DNA from: Planctomycetota bacterium
GTDB lineage: Bacteria > Planctomycetota > B15-G4
DNA: 32,955 bases
Direction of reading: 5' to 3'
Assembly: GCA_029259695.1 (NCBI GenBank)
Contig: JAJDEQ010000074.1
Coordinates: 1-32,955 of the forward strand
Made by a program: the position numbers and the translations under genes. Below are positions 7,771 through 15,852 of the stretch, piece by piece; position 1 is the stretch's first letter; each line of letters opens with the position of its first letter. Below the pieces are notes generated by a model, which was not told the origin of the DNA, searched no databases, and saw nothing but the letters and a program-made list of their open reading frames with translations.

Positions 7771-9182
7771 TTCTTGGGCTGGTAGATGTGGACGGCGTGC
7801 CCCTCGACGACGTGCGCGGCTTCCATCAGCGTCTCGCTCAGCGTCGGGTGCGGGTGCACGGTGAGCCCGATGTCCTCCACCGTCGCGCCCATCTCGATCG
7901 CCAGCGCGGCCTCGGAGATCAGGTTGGAGGCCTCGTGCCCGACGATGTGACAGCCGAGCAGCGTGTCGTCGTCGGCATCGGCGATGAACTTCACGAAGCC
8001 GTCCGAGTGAGTCGTGGACAACGCCCGGCCGTTCGCCGCGAACGGGAACGAACCGACGCGCACCTTGCGCCCCTCGGCCTTGGCCTGCTCCTCGGTCAGA
8101 CCGACGGTCGCGATCTCGGGGTCGGTGAAGATCGCGGCAGGCATGGCGCGCACGTCCAGTGCCACCTGCTTGCCGGCCAGCACCTCGGCCGCCACCATGC
8201 CCTCCTTGCTCGCCTTGTGGGCGAGGTAGGGAGGGCCGATCACGTCACCGATGGCGGCGATGTTCGGATTGGAGGTCATCAGGCGCCCGTCCACCCGCAC
8301 ATGGCCGCGGCCGTCCGTCTCCACGCCGGCCGCCTCCAGGTTCAGCGTCTCGGTGTTGGGCAGGAAGCCGATCGCCACCAGGATCTTGTCGGCCGGGACG
8401 GTCACGTCGCCCTTGGGCGTGGCGATCACGCACTCCATGCCCTGGCGCTTGTGCTCGAGGTGCGACACCTTCGACTGCAGGTGCACGTCGATCTTGCGCT
8501 TCTTCAGCCCGCGCTGGACGACCTTCGTGAGCTCGGGGTCCGTGCCCGCGAGCAGGCTGTCCGCCAGCTCGACGATGGTGACCTTGCTGCCCAGCTTGGC
8601 CATGTAGGTCCCGATCTCACAGCCCACGATGCCGCCGCCGACCACCAGGAAGTTCTGGGGTGCCTGGGTCAGGTCGAGCGCTTCCTTGCTGGTGAGGATG
8701 CGCTCGCCGTCCACCTCCAGGTTGGGCAGCTCCCGCGGCCGAGCTCCGGTGGCGATCAGCACCTGCTTGGTCTTGATCACCACGTCGCCCGAGGAGCTCT
8801 TCACGCGCAGCGTGTCGGCCGACTCGAAACGCGCGTCGCCGGCCACCATCTCGACGCCATTGCGCTTGAACAGCTCGGCGATCCCGCCCGTGAGCCGCTT
8901 GACGATCGTGTCCTTCCAGGCCTTCATGCGCCCCACGTCGACGTGCATGTCCTTCACGTCGATGCCCATGATCGATGCGCCGTGGATCGTCTCCACCAGC
9001 GTGCTCGCGCTGATCATGGCCTTGGAGGGGATGCAGCCCCAGTTGAGGCACACACCACCGATGGCCTCACGCTCGACGGCGATCACCCGCTTGCCGAGTT
9101 GGGCCAGCCGGATGGCAGCGACGTATCCGCCGGGGCCGGTGCCGATGACGACGACGTCGGCTTGCTTGGGTGTGTCGGCCAT
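7767..9182 (-). CDS. lpdA: Dihydrolipoyl dehydrogenase (E3)
   Basis: A 471-residue flavoprotein from the ATG at 9182; an upstream in-frame start would add 31 basic residues unlike the family. It reoxidises dihydrolipoyl-E2 using FAD and NAD+. Visible features in order: FAD dinucleotide fold GTGPGG (14-19), redox-active pair C45 and C50 in GGVCLNWGC, NAD-binding GGGIVGCEIG (about 180), the second FAD motif AIGDV (about 310), and the C-terminal HPHPTLSE (about 442-449) with the catalytic His-Glu dyad. It lies directly after the second E1-alpha gene and overlaps lipB by 4 bases, as the E3 of the same complex. Confidence 0.96.
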   Translation of the reverse strand: MADTPKQADVVVIGTGPGGYVAAIRLAQLGKRVIAVEREAIGGVCLNWGCIPSKAMISASTLVETIHGASIMGIDVKDMHVDVGRMKAWKDTIVKRLTGGIAELFKRNGVEMVAGDARFESADTLRVKSSSGDVVIKTKQVLIATGARPRELPNLEVDGERILTSKEALDLTQAPQNFLVVGGGIVGCEIGTYMAKLGSKVTIVELADSLLAGTDPELTKVVQRGLKKRKIDVHLQSKVSHLEHKRQGMECVIATPKGDVTVPADKILVAIGFLPNTETLNLEAAGVETDGRGHVRVDGRLMTSNPNIAAIGDVIGPPYLAHKASKEGMVAAEVLAGKQVALDVRAMPAAIFTDPEIATVGLTEEQAKAEGRKVRVGSFPFAANGRALSTTHSDGFVKFIADADDDTLLGCHIVGHEASNLISEAALAIEMGATVEDIGLTVHPHPTLSETLMEAAHVVEGHAVHIYQPKK

Positions 9183-9240
9183 GGAATCGAGTCGTTTCTC
9201 GCGAGAGTGGGTGAGCGGCGCGCGGGGCGGGGCAGTCGAC

Positions 9241-10344
9241 CTAGAGCGGGAAGGCGCCCTCGGCCTCCCCGTCACGGCGTTCGTGCAGGATGGCGTCGCG
9301 CTGTTCCTTCAGGTGCTTCGGTATCTGTGCGTAGACGTCGGTGAAGAGCGTGTCGACGTCGGGCTGGCCCACCTTCTCGGCGGCCGCGATCGCCCCATCG
9401 ACGTCGCGCTTGACCGACAGGTGGATCTCCTTGTCCAGCGCCGCGCTGACCAGCCCCTCGAGTTCGAGGAAGTTGCGAAAGCGCTCGATCGGATCCTTGC
9501 GACCCCACTCCTCCACCGTGCGGGAGTCGCGGTAGCGCGTGGGGTCGTCGGACGAGCTGTGACCCTCCATGCGATACGTGATCGCCTCGATCAGCGTCGC
9601 GCCGTCGCCACGCAGGGCCCGCTCGCGCGCCTCGTGCGTCGCGGCGTAGACGGCCAGCACGTCGTTGCCGTCCACGGCCACGCCGTGCACGCCGTAGGCC
9701 TTGGCCTTGACCGCGATGCCGTCGCTGGCCGTCTGCTTGGAGAACGGGACCGAGATCGCGAACTGGTTGTTCTGGCAGAAGAACACGCAGGGCACCTTGT
9801 GCACGCCCGCGAAGGTGAGCGCGCAGTGGAAGTCGGTGCTGCTCGTGGCGCCGTCACCCATGTAGCCGAGCACCGCCACCCGATCGCCCTTGATCTTGGC
9901 CGCCCACGCAGCGCCCATGGCCTGCGGGATCTGCGTGCCGATCACCGAGCTGAGGGAGACGTAGTGGTGTTCGGCCGAGCTGAAGTGGCAGGGCATCTGA
10001 CGGCCGTGGGTCGGATCGAGTTCACAACCCACGAGCTGACCCATGTACTTGTCGAGCGGGTAGCCGCGCATGAGCAGCACCGCGCCCTCGCGCAGGGCCG
10101 GGAACACCCAGTCCTCACCCGCCATGGCGGCGCCGCTGCCCACGGTGGCGGCTTCCTGACCCTTGCAGGTGCCATAGAAGCCGATGCGCCCCTGGCGTTG
10201 CAGCGCGAGCATGCGCGTGTCCATGGCCCGCACGGTGACCATGTGACGGTACAGCTCGACCATGCGTTCGGTGGACAGCGCCGGGATGCGTGCGCTGTCC
10301 ACCTCGCCGGTCGGCGACAGGATCTGCAGGACGGCCTCGCTCAT
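9241..10344 (-). CDS. 2-oxo acid dehydrogenase E1 alpha subunit, copy 1
   Basis: A 367-residue thiamine-diphosphate subunit. The cofactor motif runs from GDG (163-165) to NNQFAIS (192-198). HSSSDDPTRYR and the tail LFTDVYAQIPKHLKEQ resemble branched-chain 2-oxo acid dehydrogenase (BCKDH) alpha subunits more than alpha2beta2 pyruvate dehydrogenases. The segment usually reading YRE before the cofactor site is FPALREG here. It starts 4 bases after the E2 stop and precedes lpdA. A second, similar alpha subunit is encoded at 13333-14442 and only one beta subunit exists nearby. Decarboxylase function is confident; whether it acts on pyruvate or branched-chain 2-oxo acids is not decided by the sequence. 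Confidence 0.92.
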   Translation of the reverse strand: MSEAVLQILSPTGEVDSARIPALSTERMVELYRHMVTVRAMDTRMLALQRQGRIGFYGTCKGQEAATVGSGAAMAGEDWVFPALREGAVLLMRGYPLDKYMGQLVGCELDPTHGRQMPCHFSSAEHHYVSLSSVIGTQIPQAMGAAWAAKIKGDRVAVLGYMGDGATSSTDFHCALTFAGVHKVPCVFFCQNNQFAISVPFSKQTASDGIAVKAKAYGVHGVAVDGNDVLAVYAATHEARERALRGDGATLIEAITYRMEGHSSSDDPTRYRDSRTVEEWGRKDPIERFRNFLELEGLVSAALDKEIHLSVKRDVDGAIAAAEKVGQPDVDTLFTDVYAQIPKHLKEQRDAILHERRDGEAEGAFPL

Positions 10345-10348
10345 GGGC

Positions 10349-12178
10349 TCAGATGTCCTCGAGCAACAGCAGCGCGGGGCTCTCGAGGAGCTCCTTCACA
10401 CGGTTCATGAAGCGCGCACCCACCGCGCCGTCCACCACCCGGTGATCGAGGGACAGTGACAGCAGCATGATGTCGCGCACGACGATCTCGCCCTCCACCA
10501 CCCACGGCCGCTGGCGGATGGCGTGCACACCGATGATCGCCACTTCGGGCACGTTGATGATCGGCGTGGCGAACATGCCGCCGATGTTGCCCGCGTTGGT
10601 GATCGTGAAGGTGCCGCCGCCGATGTCGTCCGGACGGGTCTTGCCGGCGCGAGCGCGGTCGGCCAACTCGGCCATCTCCGACGACAACTGCATCAGCGAC
10701 TTGCCGTCCACGGCGCGCACGACCGGCACGATCAGGCCGGCATCGGTGTCGACGGCGATGCCGAGGTTGATGTCCTTGCGCAGCACCACCTCGCCCGCCT
10801 GCTCGTCGAGCGACGCGTTGAGCAGCGGGAACTCCCGCAGCGCGGGCACGATCGCCTTCATCAGGAACGGCATGTAGGTGATGTTCACGCCCGACGCCTG
10901 GGCCTTGCGCTTGGCCGCCTTGCGCAGCTTCACCAGTTCGGTCACGTCGATCTCCTCGACGTAGGTGAAGTGCGCCGCGGTGTCCTTCGACAACCGCATC
11001 TGCGACGCGATGCGCTTGCGCAGCCCACGCAGCGGAATGCGTTCGTCGCCCTCCAACGCAGCCGGAGCGGCCGCTGCAGCCGGAGCAGCGCGAGCAGGCG
11101 CGGCGGCGGGCCGGGCCGCGGGCTTGGTTGCGGGACGCGGCGCCTTGGCGGCAGGCGCGGGAGCGGCCGCTGCCGGCGCGGCGGCAGGAGCCGGTGCAGC
11201 GACCGGCGCGCCACCGGTGGCCTGGGCGCGCCGCACGTCGTCGTTGGTGACCCGTCCGCGCGGACCCGAACCCTCGAGCAGCGCGACCTCCACACCCAGC
11301 TCCCGCGCCAGGCGGCGGGTCGCGGGCGCGGCGCGCACGCGGCGGTCACCCGCGCTCGTGCTCAGCCCCGTGTCGGACAGGTTCGCCGTGGCCACGCCGG
11401 CCGCGACGGGCTGCGGGGCTGCCTGCGGCGCGGGCGCAGTCGCCTTCGTCGCGGGCTCTGCAGCCGGCTCGGGCGCGTCCTGCGCACCCACCGCGGTGGC
11501 CGCGGCGGAGTGGGCGCCGAGCACCAGCAGGATGTCACCCACCGGCACAACCGCCCCCTCGGGGTGCAGGATCTCGAGCACCTGCCCATCGACGGGCGAA
11601 CCGATCTCGACCGTCGCCTTGTCGGTCATCACCTCGACGATCGGCTGGTCTTCGGTGACGGCGTCGCCGGCCTTCACCATCCACCGGGTCACCTCGCCCT
11701 CGGCCACACCTTCACCGATGTCGGGCAACGCGAAGTTGATCGCCTCGAGGCTGCCGCCCGCCCCGTCGCCGGCGGCGCTCGCGGCGGCCACCGGTTCCGG
11801 CGCGGCAGCAGGCGCCGCCGCCGCGGGCTTGCTCGACGCGGCGGGTGCAGGCTTGCTCGACGCGGCGGGTGCAGGCTTGGTCGACGCGGCGGGCGCAGGC
11901 TTGCTCGACGCGGCGGGCGCAGCCGCGTCGCCGCCGGCACCCTCCTGCAACACGATGATCGTCTCGCCGACGGGCACCGTCTCGCCCTCGGCAGCGCGCA
12001 GTTCGACGATCGTGCCGTCCACCGGCGAACCGATCTCCACAGTGGCCTTGTCGGTCATGACCTCGACCATGATCTGGTCCTCGGTCACGACATCACCGGC
12101 CTTCACCTTCCAGCTCGTGATCTCGCCTTCGGCCACGCCTTCGCCGATGTCGGGGAGCTTGAAATCGATCGTTGCCAT
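10349..12178 (-). CDS. 2-oxo acid dehydrogenase E2 (dihydrolipoyl acyltransferase), two lipoyl domains
   Basis: A 609-residue E2. Two lipoyl domains (about 3-77 and 146-220) each carry VMTDKATVEIG with the lipoylated Lys at 44 and 187. A peripheral-subunit-binding domain spans about 281-318 (VRAAPATRRLARELGV ... RGRVTNDDV). The acyltransferase domain (about 375-609) ends with DHRVVDGA, the catalytic His/Asp motif. The joining linkers are Ala/Pro/Lys-rich, one built from four 8-residue repeats. A Shine-Dalgarno AAGGA (12189-12185) lies 6-7 bases from the ATG. The lipoyl domains should be substrates of the LipB and LipA encoded in the same cluster. Acyl specificity is unresolved; the E1 partners look BCKDH-like. 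Confidence 0.95.
   Translation of the reverse strand: MATIDFKLPDIGEGVAEGEITSWKVKAGDVVTEDQIMVEVMTDKATVEIGSPVDGTIVELRAAEGETVPVGETIIVLQEGAGGDAAAPAASSKPAPAASTKPAPAASSKPAPAASSKPAAAAPAAAPEPVAAASAAGDGAGGSLEAINFALPDIGEGVAEGEVTRWMVKAGDAVTEDQPIVEVMTDKATVEIGSPVDGQVLEILHPEGAVVPVGDILLVLGAHSAAATAVGAQDAPEPAAEPATKATAPAPQAAPQPVAAGVATANLSDTGLSTSAGDRRVRAAPATRRLARELGVEVALLEGSGPRGRVTNDDVRRAQATGGAPVAAPAPAAAPAAAAPAPAAKAPRPATKPAARPAAAPARAAPAAAAAPAALEGDERIPLRGLRKRIASQMRLSKDTAAHFTYVEEIDVTELVKLRKAAKRKAQASGVNITYMPFLMKAIVPALREFPLLNASLDEQAGEVVLRKDINLGIAVDTDAGLIVPVVRAVDGKSLMQLSSEMAELADRARAGKTRPDDIGGGTFTITNAGNIGGMFATPIINVPEVAIIGVHAIRQRPWVVEGEIVVRDIMLLSLSLDHRVVDGAVGARFMNRVKELLESPALLLLEDI
11827..11922 (-). repeat. Four tandem 24-bp repeats coding the E2 inter-domain linker
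   Basis: Four units of 24 bp (11827-11850, 11851-11874, 11875-11898, 11899-11922) differ by only one or two bases and encode SSKPAPAA-type octapeptides between the two lipoyl domains. Near-identity at DNA level points to recent slippage-type expansion. Linkers of this composition give swinging-arm mobility. Confidence 0.85.
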
Positions 12179-12250
12179 CTTCGGTCCTTGTGAGTCGTGT
12201 GTCGTGGCGGGTGCTGCGGAACGGCCCGGCGTGCCCGGGCCGCAGGCGCG

Positions 12251-13225
12251 TCAGTAGGTCATCACCTCGTCGATCGCGTGCATCACGCGGTCGGCGTGGG
12301 GCATGTACACGTGCTCGAGCGTGTACGGGAACGGCACGTCGAAGCCGGCGACGCGCTTGATCGGCGCCTCGAGCACGTCGACGGCCTTCTCGGCCACGAT
12401 CGCCGACAGCTCGCTGCCGAAGCCGCAGAAACGCGGCGCTTCCTGGAGCACGACCATGCGGCCGGTCTTGGTCACGCTCGCCAGCAGCGCCTCTTCGTCG
12501 AGCGGCAGCAGCGTGCGCAGGTCGAGCACCTCCCCCTGCCAGCCCTTCTCGGCCGCCTTCTCGCAGGCTTCCATCGCGACCGGCATCATGGCGCCGTAGC
12601 AGGTGATCGTGAAGTCGGTGCCCTCGCGGCGCACGGCAGCCTTGCCGATCTCCACCGTGTAGTCGTCATCCGGCACCTCGCCCTTGGGCGCGCGGTAGAT
12701 GCGCTTGGGCTCGAGGAAGATCACCGGGTCCTCCGAGCGGATGGCCGCCCGCAGCAGACCCTTGGCGTCGTAGGGCGTGCTCGGCACGACCACCACCAGG
12801 CCCGGGGTGTGGGTGAAGTACGCCTCGGGACTCTGGCTGTGGTAGTGACCGCCGCGGATGCCGCCGCCGTAGGGCGTGCGCACGACCATCGGGCAGGTGA
12901 ACTGTCCGGCCGAGCGGTAGCGCATCTTGGCCAGCTCGGAGGTGATCTGGTCGAAGGCCGGCCAGATGAAGTCGGAGAACTGGATCTCCGGCACCGGCCG
13001 CAGACCGTAGAGCGCCATGCCGATGGCGGCGCCGATGATGCCCGACTCGGACAACGGGGTGTCGATCACCCGGTCGTCGCCGAACTCGGCGTGCAGGTCG
13101 GCGGTGCAGCGGAAGACGCCGCCGTTCACGCCCACGTCCTCGCCCAGCACGACCACGTCGTCGTCGGCTCGCATCTCGTCACGCAGGGCGTGGTTCACGG
13201 CCTGCACCATGGTGATTTCAGTCAT
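12251..13225 (-). CDS. 2-oxo acid dehydrogenase E1 beta subunit
   Basis: A 324-residue transketolase-like subunit from the ATG at 13225 (an open frame to 13303 adds 26 residues not seen in the family). It completes the alpha2beta2 E1 with either alpha subunit. Features: VLGEDVG (about 22-28), DTPLSESGIIGAAIGMAL (about 56-73), and YHSQSPEAYFTHTPG (about 129-143), where SPEA(Y/F)F.H.PG is typical of BCKDH beta. The C-terminus has EAPIKRVAGFDVPFPY. A weak purine-rich Shine-Dalgarno precedes it. It is the only beta subunit in the window, placed between the second alpha subunit upstream and E2 downstream. Confidence 0.94.
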   Translation of the reverse strand: MTEITMVQAVNHALRDEMRADDDVVVLGEDVGVNGGVFRCTADLHAEFGDDRVIDTPLSESGIIGAAIGMALYGLRPVPEIQFSDFIWPAFDQITSELAKMRYRSAGQFTCPMVVRTPYGGGIRGGHYHSQSPEAYFTHTPGLVVVVPSTPYDAKGLLRAAIRSEDPVIFLEPKRIYRAPKGEVPDDDYTVEIGKAAVRREGTDFTITCYGAMMPVAMEACEKAAEKGWQGEVLDLRTLLPLDEEALLASVTKTGRMVVLQEAPRFCGFGSELSAIVAEKAVDVLEAPIKRVAGFDVPFPYTLEHVYMPHADRVMHAIDEVMTY

Positions 13226-13332
13226 CTCGTGGTTTCCGGTGAAGGCCCCGCAGGGGGGCGATCTCGCGTGTTTCGTCTTGCTGCGCCGCGCGACCTCGCG
13301 CACGGCAACCGGCCCCGTGCCCGGGGCGAAGC

Positions 13333-14442
13333 TCAGAGCGGGAAGGCGGCGTCGGGATCGGCCTCGTGTCCCGTGCCCTCGTTCTCGACGAGTTCCTCGT
13401 ACTGCGCGCGCAGGTGCGGCGGCACCTTGGCGTAGACGTCGGTGAACATCGTGTCGAGCGTGGGCGGGGGCAACTTCTCGATGCGCTTGATGGCCTCGTT
13501 GACGGCGGCCTTCTCGCGCTGTTGCAGCGCGTCCTCCGAAGCCTGGCTCCAGAGGTCGCGCCGTTCGAGGTACTTGCGGAAGCGCAGGATCGGATCACGC
13601 TCCATCCACTCGTCGGCCTGGTTGCCGCGATAGCGCGTGGGATCGTCGCTGCTGCTGTGCGGGCCGCGGCGGTAGGTCATCAGCTCGATCAGCGTCGGTC
13701 CCTCGCCCGCCCGGGCGCGGTCGGCGGCCTGCTTGCAGACCTGGTAGACGGCCAGCACGTCGTTGCCGTCGGCGCGGACGCCGGGCATGCCGTAGGCCTC
13801 GGCCTTGGCCGCGATCGTCTTGGACGCGGTCTGCTTCTCGATCGGCACCGAGATCGCCCACTGGTTGTTGCTGCAGATGAACAGCACCGGCGACTTGTCC
13901 ACGCCGGCGAAGTTCAGACCGGAGTGGAAGTCGTTGCTCGAGGTGCCGCCATCGCCGAAGTAGGTCGCCGTCAGCGCGTTGTTCTGCTTCATGCGCATGG
14001 CCATGGCGGTCCCGGTGGCCTGGATGATGTGCGTGCCGATCGGGCTGCTGATGGAGACGATGTTGAGCTTGCCGAAGGCATAGTGCACCGGCATCTGGCG
14101 ACCGAGGCACAGGTCGGCCTCGTTGCCGTAGCAGTTGGCCACCATGTCGTCGAGCGACGCACCCATCATCAGGAACAGTCCCGGCACCCGGTAGCTCGGG
14201 TAGAGCCAGTCCTTGCTCTCGAAGACCATGCCGCTGCCGACCTGCGCGGCTTCTTCGCCGGTGGACGGCACGTAGAAGCCGATGCGGCCCTGGCGCTGCA
14301 ACTTGATCATGCGCTCGTCCAGGGCGCGCGTGCGCACCATGGCTTCGTACATGGCCACGAGCTGGTCCTCGGTGAGATCGGTGTCGTCGTCTGCCAACGC
14401 CTTCCCGCTCTCGCTGATGATCTGAAGCATGTCGCTTGTCAT
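13333..14442 (-). CDS. 2-oxo acid dehydrogenase E1 alpha subunit, copy 2
   Basis: A 369-residue paralogue of the alpha subunit at 9241-10344. Cofactor motif GDG (163-165) to NNQWAIS (192-198) is intact and at identical positions; GRQMPVHY, HSSSDDPTRYR and MFTDVYAKVPPHLRAQ are BCKDH-like. Differences cluster where substrate and beta subunit are contacted: YPSYRVPG here against FPALREG in copy 1, and ANCYGNEAD against GQLVGCELD. A GGAGAG Shine-Dalgarno lies 6 bases before the ATG. It follows lipA by 37 bases. Both copies look functional, so alternative alpha subunits sharing one beta is the simplest reading; a mixed alpha heterotetramer is another. Confidence 0.92.
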   Translation of the reverse strand: MTSDMLQIISESGKALADDDTDLTEDQLVAMYEAMVRTRALDERMIKLQRQGRIGFYVPSTGEEAAQVGSGMVFESKDWLYPSYRVPGLFLMMGASLDDMVANCYGNEADLCLGRQMPVHYAFGKLNIVSISSPIGTHIIQATGTAMAMRMKQNNALTATYFGDGGTSSNDFHSGLNFAGVDKSPVLFICSNNQWAISVPIEKQTASKTIAAKAEAYGMPGVRADGNDVLAVYQVCKQAADRARAGEGPTLIELMTYRRGPHSSSDDPTRYRGNQADEWMERDPILRFRKYLERRDLWSQASEDALQQREKAAVNEAIKRIEKLPPPTLDTMFTDVYAKVPPHLRAQYEELVENEGTGHEADPDAAFPL

Positions 14443-14479
14443 GCGGCTCTCCGTGGTGAATCTCGTGCGGCGTCGCGCT

Positions 14480-15592
14480 TCAGGCGGCGCCCTGTGTGTT
14501 TCGGGACTGTGCGCCGTGCGCCCGTGTGCGGTTCTGCGAATGGCCGGGGTCGGCCGTTCCTGCGGCGCCGTGACGTTCCTGCCAGACCGCGCGGATCGCG
14601 AATTCGCCGGCCCGGTAGCTGCTGCGCACCAGCGGCCCGGACGCGACGTAGCGGAAGCCCAGCGCCTCGCCCTCCACGCGCCAGCGCTCGAACGCCTCCG
14701 GGGTGACGTACTCCACCACCTTCAGGTGCTTGGGCGTCGGCTGCAGGTACTGACCCAAGGTGAGGAAGTCCACGCCGGCCGCGCGCAGGTCGCGCATGGC
14801 AGCACGCACTTCGTCGTCCGTCTCGCCCAGGCCGAGCATGAGCGACGACTTGGTGAGGATCGACGCGTCGAGTTGCTTCACCCGTCGCAGCAGCTCCAGC
14901 GTGCGACCGTATCCCGCGCGCGGGTCGCGCACCGGGTGGGTGAGTCGTTCGACGGTCTCGAGGTTCTGGGCGATGACGTCGGGCCGTGCCCGCACCAGGC
15001 TGGCCAGGGCCTCGCGATCACCGCCGAAGTCGGGGATCAGCACCTCGACCAGCGTCTCCGGGTTCTCGGCCCGCACCGCATGCACCGAACGACCGAAGTG
15101 CGCCGCACCGCCGTCGGGCAGGTCGTCGCGATCGACCGACGTCAACACGACGTAGTCGAGCTCCATCAGTCGCACGCTCTCGGCGGCCTTGGCGGGCTCG
15201 CCCTCGTCGAGGGGTGCCGGCAGGCGCGCCGTCTTCACGGCGCAGAAAGAGCACGCCCGGGTGCAGGTGTCACCCATGAGCATGAGCGTGGCCGTGCCGC
15301 CGCTCCAACACTCCTCGACGTTGGGGCAGCGCGCCTCCTCGCACACTGTGTGCAGGCCGCGCTCGCGCAGTTGCGCCTTGAGCCGCGTGTACTCGGGGCC
15401 TCCGGGTGCGCGAATCTTGAGCCACGGCGGCTTGGGTCCGGCCCGCCGGCCGCGGGCCATGGGCGCCGAGGTCGTGGGCCCGATCGAGGGTGCCGGGCCC
15501 GCCCCGTGACCCGACCCCGCCCCCAGGGGCAGCGCCGCGTCCCCGGCCGGGCGGCCGGAGGGCGTCTCAGGGCTGGGAGGGGGCGTGGACAT
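14480..15592 (-). CDS. lipA: Lipoyl synthase LipA
   Basis: A 370-residue radical-SAM enzyme that inserts two sulfurs into the octanoyl group on lipoyl domains. The auxiliary cluster is C84, C89, C95 in CEEARCPNVEEC; the radical-SAM cluster is C110, C114, C117 in CTRACSFC; the RSSY motif near residue 340 supplies the Ser ligand of the auxiliary cluster. Residues 1-44 are Pro/Gly/Ala-rich and not part of the family, so the ATG at 15460 is an alternative start. A short Arg/Gln/Asn-rich tail extends past the usual end. It is the first gene of the co-directional cluster; with lipB at the other side of the dehydrogenase genes it brackets the complex it modifies. Confidence 0.95.
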   Translation of the reverse strand: MSTPPPSPETPSGRPAGDAALPLGAGSGHGAGPAPSIGPTTSAPMARGRRAGPKPPWLKIRAPGGPEYTRLKAQLRERGLHTVCEEARCPNVEECWSGGTATLMLMGDTCTRACSFCAVKTARLPAPLDEGEPAKAAESVRLMELDYVVLTSVDRDDLPDGGAAHFGRSVHAVRAENPETLVEVLIPDFGGDREALASLVRARPDVIAQNLETVERLTHPVRDPRAGYGRTLELLRRVKQLDASILTKSSLMLGLGETDDEVRAAMRDLRAAGVDFLTLGQYLQPTPKHLKVVEYVTPEAFERWRVEGEALGFRYVASGPLVRSSYRAGEFAIRAVWQERHGAAGTADPGHSQNRTRAHGAQSRNTQGAA

Positions 15593-15852
15593 GGCGCGGT
15601 CGTTCGCTCCGAGCGTGTGGGCAGGGCCCGAAGGGGAGCCCGGCCCGGAAGGGGAGGGCAGGACATAGCCCGCCCCGGTCCCGCGTCCGGAGCCACCTGC
15701 GATGCCGAATGGCGCCGTCGGGGCCCTCAGCGCTGGCCGAGCCGGCCCCGAACAGCCCTTTCAGGCCCCCCGGTACGGCCCCTCCTTATACCCCAGCAGG
15801 GGCCTCCCCTTCCACGCGGGGGACCCGCCCGGACGCGGGCCGGCCGGGGCGA
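15593..15852. other. 260 bp gap with inverted repeat around a TATAAG element
   Basis: Between lipA and the decaheme gene, both on the minus strand. AGGGGCC (15798-15804) pairs exactly with GGCCCCT (15777-15783). The 14-base loop contains TATAAG on the minus strand (15790-15785), a possible -10 for lipA about 190 bases upstream of its start, with no good -35. The dyad may instead serve as terminator for the decaheme operon, whose stop is about 50 bases away. A short direct repeat with core GGAAGGGGAG/CGAAGGGGAG occurs near 15628-15655. No gene is evident. Confidence 0.35.

Noticed and set aside
9241..14442. Naming the complex pyruvate dehydrogenase (pdhABC) outright
   Set aside because: Motifs in both alpha subunits and in the beta subunit look more like branched-chain 2-oxo acid dehydrogenase. 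Substrate cannot be settled from sequence, so no gene symbols were given.
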